This document shows positions 61,799-64,000 of a DNA stretch of 64,000 bases, one piece after another; the first letter of the stretch is position 1; each line of letters opens with the position of its first letter. Source of the stretch: VAXT01 sp963728535 (lineage in GTDB: Bacteria > Actinomycetota > Thermoleophilia > Gaiellales > Gaiellaceae); the NCBI GenBank assembly GCA_963728535.1, contig CAVSKK010000001.1:558001-622000 (forward strand). Reading direction: 5' to 3'. The notes under the pieces were generated by a model. It saw only the letters and a program-made list of their open reading frames with translations. It was not told the origin of the DNA and did not search any database. Position numbers and translations under genes: made by a program.

Positions 61799-62656
61799 CT
61801 ACGTATAACCCTGAACGCGGAAGTACGCGATCGCCACGCTCCCGACCCCCACCGCAACGAGGCCGAGCACTCCGATCAGCCCGGGGCGGCCGTAGATCGC
61901 GTGCGTCCTGCCGAACCGCGAAAGCGCGAGCATGCTGATCGCGCCGCCCACGAGCCCTCCGACGTGGCCGCCAACCGAGATGTAGCTCGAGAACGCGAAC
62001 GTGATGATCAGGTTGAAAGCGATCAGTCCGAAGGCCTGCCCGCCGAGCACGTAGTTGCGCTGCGCCTCGAGGACGAGGGCAGCGCCGAGGATCCCGAAGA
62101 TCGCACCGGAGGCGCCGACGGTGATCGCGTTCGGGCTCAAGAGGAGCGCTCCGGCCGAGCCCGCGAGCCCCGAAACGATGTAGAGCGCCAGGAAGCGTCC
62201 GCGACCGATCGCCTGCTCGACTGCGGCGCCGACGATCCAGAGGATGAGCATGTTCATCGCGAGATGGATCAGGCTCGCGTGCAGGAAGGCCGCGGTGATC
62301 AGCCGGTACCACTCGCCCTGGTCGAGCCCGCCCGGAATGTAGAGCGCCCATCTGACGAAGAGCGTGCCCGAGACCTGGTTCAGGCTCGAGCCCTGGGCGA
62401 GGTTGACGAAGAAGACGAGGACGTTGAGCGCGATCAACGCTTTCGTGACGAGCGCGCCCGTGCCCTCGAAGGCCGCGCGGCGAACACCCTTGGTGACTCG
62501 CGCCGTGCCCTGCGCGCGCCCGGCGTGCTCGGGACACCGGATCCCGACGGGCGCGAAGACCATGCAGTCCGGGCAGATCCCGCGCCCGCACTCGGAGCAC
62601 GACACGCCGGTTTCCCGGTTCGGGTGCCGGTAACAGTGCATCATCGCCTCGGCCAC
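61799..62656 (-). CDS. Rhomboid-family intramembrane serine protease with N-terminal zinc-binding domain
   Basis: 285 residues, GTG 62656 (ATG 62644 is possible). Residues about 6-45 hold a zinc-binding box with paired Cys and His: 'CYRHPNRETGVSCSECGRGICPDC' and 'IRCPEHAG'. The rest has about seven membrane spans. The catalytic Ser is in 'VGASGAIFGILGA', the His in 'YISVGGHVGGLVGG', and 'HASLIHLAMNMLILWIVG' is the rhomboid signature in an early span. It cleaves membrane proteins within the bilayer; the substrate is unknown. It is divergent from comB. Confidence 0.92.
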   Translation of the reverse strand: MAEAMMHCYRHPNRETGVSCSECGRGICPDCMVFAPVGIRCPEHAGRAQGTARVTKGVRRAAFEGTGALVTKALIALNVLVFFVNLAQGSSLNQVSGTLFVRWALYIPGGLDQGEWYRLITAAFLHASLIHLAMNMLILWIVGAAVEQAIGRGRFLALYIVSGLAGSAGALLLSPNAITVGASGAIFGILGAALVLEAQRNYVLGGQAFGLIAFNLIITFAFSSYISVGGHVGGLVGGAISMLALSRFGRTHAIYGRPGLIGVLGLVAVGVGSVAIAYFRVQGYT

Positions 62657-62676
62657 GGCGGTAGCGTAGTGGCGAG
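62657..62676. promoter_or_regulatory. 20 bp bidirectional promoter with symmetric TAGCGTA core
   Basis: TAGCGTA (62662-62668) reads TACGCT on the minus strand, 6 bases before the rhomboid GTG, and TAGCGT on the plus strand, 9 bases before the comB ATG. It is the third gap of this type in the window. Confidence 0.5.
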
Positions 62677-63363
62677 ATGCGCGTCCACGTCGCGTTCACA
62701 CCTGCGGAGGCGGCCAGCGCACCGGTAGGGATCGTCGTGGACGTCCTCCGGGCGACTTCGACCATCGCCCAGGCGCTGGCCTCGGGCTACGAGCGGGTGT
62801 ACAGCTGCGCCGAGATCGAGGCGGCGCTTGCGTTGCGCGAGGAGTTGGGCGAGGGGCTGCTCGGCGGTGAGCGCAATGCCGTGCAAATCGAGGGCTTCGA
62901 CGTCGGGGCTTCTCCGCGGGAGTTCGTCGGCGAGCCGCGGGCGAAGACGGTGATCTTCTCAACCACGAACGGGACGCGCGCCATCGTCCAGGCTGCTGCG
63001 CTGTGCGAGGAGGTGCTCCTCGGGAGCCTCCTCAATCTGGACGCCGTCGCTGCAGCCGCTCGCGAGCGCGGGAAGGACGTGGAGATCCTCTGCGCCGGGT
63101 TCCAGGGCACCTTCGCGATCGACGACGCGTACTGCGCCGGACGCATCGTCCAGCTCCTCGACAGCGAGGCAACCGACTCCTCGAAGGCTGCGGAGGCGAT
63201 CGCCCGCGCCTGGCCCGACGCGCATGAAGGTCTCCTGGCGCGAACCTACGGCCCACCCCGCATGGAGGAGGACATCGCGTTCTGTGCCCAGGTGAGCCTG
63301 CTCGACGTCGTTCCGCGGCTCAGCCGGATGGTTCAAGGAGCCGCCGAGATCACCTCGGAGTAA
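62677..63363 (+). CDS. comB: ComB-family 2-phosphosulfolactate phosphatase homologue
   Basis: 228 residues. Family signatures are 'GIVVDVLRATSTIAQALASGYERVYSC', 'LLGGERNAVQIEGFDVGASPREF' and 'VIFSTTNGTRAIVQA', with 'AGFQGTFAIDDAYCAGRIVQLL' following. In methanogens ComB makes sulfolactate for coenzyme M. Many bacteria without that pathway carry homologues whose substrate is unknown. No comA or comC is near. The 3' end overlaps the convergent MFS gene by 31 bp. Confidence 0.88.
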   Translation: MRVHVAFTPAEAASAPVGIVVDVLRATSTIAQALASGYERVYSCAEIEAALALREELGEGLLGGERNAVQIEGFDVGASPREFVGEPRAKTVIFSTTNGTRAIVQAAALCEEVLLGSLLNLDAVAAAARERGKDVEILCAGFQGTFAIDDAYCAGRIVQLLDSEATDSSKAAEAIARAWPDAHEGLLARTYGPPRMEEDIAFCAQVSLLDVVPRLSRMVQGAAEITSE

Positions 63364-64000
63364 TGCGTCGCCGTTGTCCCATCGTCTGCGCCTGAACGGA
63401 AGTTCCGGACGCTCGGCACCGACAGGACGGCGATCGTGGTGACGACGATCCAGGCAGCGCCGATCCAGAGCGATGTCGAGATCCCGATCCTGTCGGCCAC
63501 GGGCCCCGCGATCGCATAACCGGCCGGGAGGAAGATCATCGCGCCCATCCAGTTGTAGGCGCTGACCCGCGAGATCTTGTCCCGCGCGATTGTCGACTGG
63601 AGCGAGGTGTCCCAGACGACGGTGCCGTAGGAGAAGGCAAAGCCGGCGAGCACCGCGGCGGCGGCGATCGCAAACACGGGCGCCCGGAGCGCGAGCATTA
63701 CGCACTGGAGCGCGGTGACCATGAAGAGCGCCCCGATCGTGAACATCGGTCTGCGGGGCCGCAGCCGCAGCCCGGCGAGCCCGCCGGCGAGCGAGCCGAT
63801 CGCCTCTCCGGTCACGATCACGGCCCAGGCGGAGGCGCCGCCGAGGTCCTGCTTCGCCACGTAGGGCCCGAGCACGAAGAACGGGGCGTAGGTGACGAGG
63901 AAGTAGAGCGAGATCCACGAGGTCAACAGCCAGACCCAGGTGTGCTCGGTGAACGCCTGCCAGCCCTCGCGCAGCTCGTGGACGAGGTTCGTCGCGGCGG
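63333..64000 (-). CDS. MFS transporter (5' end outside window)
   Basis: The frame is open to the window edge; about 221 C-terminal residues are visible. It contains five to six membrane spans of the second MFS half, preceded by the central cytoplasmic loop 'NLVHELREGWQAFTEHTWVW'. 'LAGLRLRPRRPMFTIGALFM' is the second-half motif A. The pattern is that of MFS_3 exporters, as for the gene at 2385-3665. The substrate is unknown. Confidence 0.8.
   Translation of the reverse strand, partial: AATNLVHELREGWQAFTEHTWVWLLTSWISLYFLVTYAPFFVLGPYVAKQDLGGASAWAVIVTGEAIGSLAGGLAGLRLRPRRPMFTIGALFMVTALQCVMLALRAPVFAIAAAAVLAGFAFSYGTVVWDTSLQSTIARDKISRVSAYNWMGAMIFLPAGYAIAGPVADRIGISTSLWIGAAWIVVTTIAVLSVPSVRNFRSGADDGTTATHYSEVISAAP

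Overview
The window is a gene-dense, high-GC bacterial chromosome segment in which almost every gene has a clear housekeeping or pathway identity. Two gene orders point to a deep-branching actinobacterium, most plausibly of the Thermoleophilia (inference). The order tlyA-nadK-recN-steA-...-steB/mctB-...-pyrG is the actinobacterial order. The order hisS-aspS-6S RNA-mnmA-alaS-ruvX-mltG followed by nusB/ispA/tlyA/recN resembles Bacillus. No tRNA, rRNA, CRISPR array, insertion sequence or prophage gene was found.

Layout. 1-9 kb: the end of a methyltransferase, a uracil-DNA glycosylase, and a histidine-utilisation set (ftcD, then hutH-small membrane protein-hutU-hutI) that would convert histidine to glutamate by formimino transfer to folate. 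9-18 kb: hisS-aspS, a run of coiled-coil, membrane and double-psi-barrel proteins, a 6S-like RNA, mnmA, and an anti-sigma/sigma-B-type pair. 18-27 kb: alaS-ruvX-mltG-aroE-aroC-aroKB-aroQ-pepP-efp, with nearly every junction a 4-base start/stop overlap. 27-36 kb: an unusual accB fusion, accC, nusB, an xseB-like gene, a prenyl synthase, tlyA, nadK, recN. 36-44 kb: the steA/steB cell-separation module, a chimeric glycosyltransferase, pyrG, an M20 peptidase, DUF3866 and ald. 45-49 kb: deoB, a methyltransferase, pdp, mutM. 49-54 kb: a cell-surface block (O-antigen-ligase-like protein, sigma-70 factor, membrane protein with a basic Cys tail, two L,D-transpeptidases). 54-64 kb: recO, glyQ-glyS, ppsR-ppdK, rhomboid, comB and a truncated MFS gene.

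Regulation. At many operon starts a TANNNT hexamer lies 6-7 bases before the start codon, which implies leaderless transcripts. Three divergent gene pairs share one symmetric TAnnnTA hexamer in a 17-20 bp gap. A conserved intergenic element occurs three times with fixed internal spacing; two copies end in such promoters (alaS and the SRPBCC gene).

Most notable: an AccB protein fused to a complete oxaloacetate-decarboxylase-type carboxyltransferase that has lost all four metal ligands; a GT2 plus MraY/WecA-type chimera; the symmetric mini-promoters; the three-copy element; a 6S RNA at a Firmicutes-like position. Three genes (a Pro-rich membrane protein, mnmA, aroKB) carry frameshifts, two of them clearly in C/G runs. 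Sequencing or assembly error is as likely as decay.
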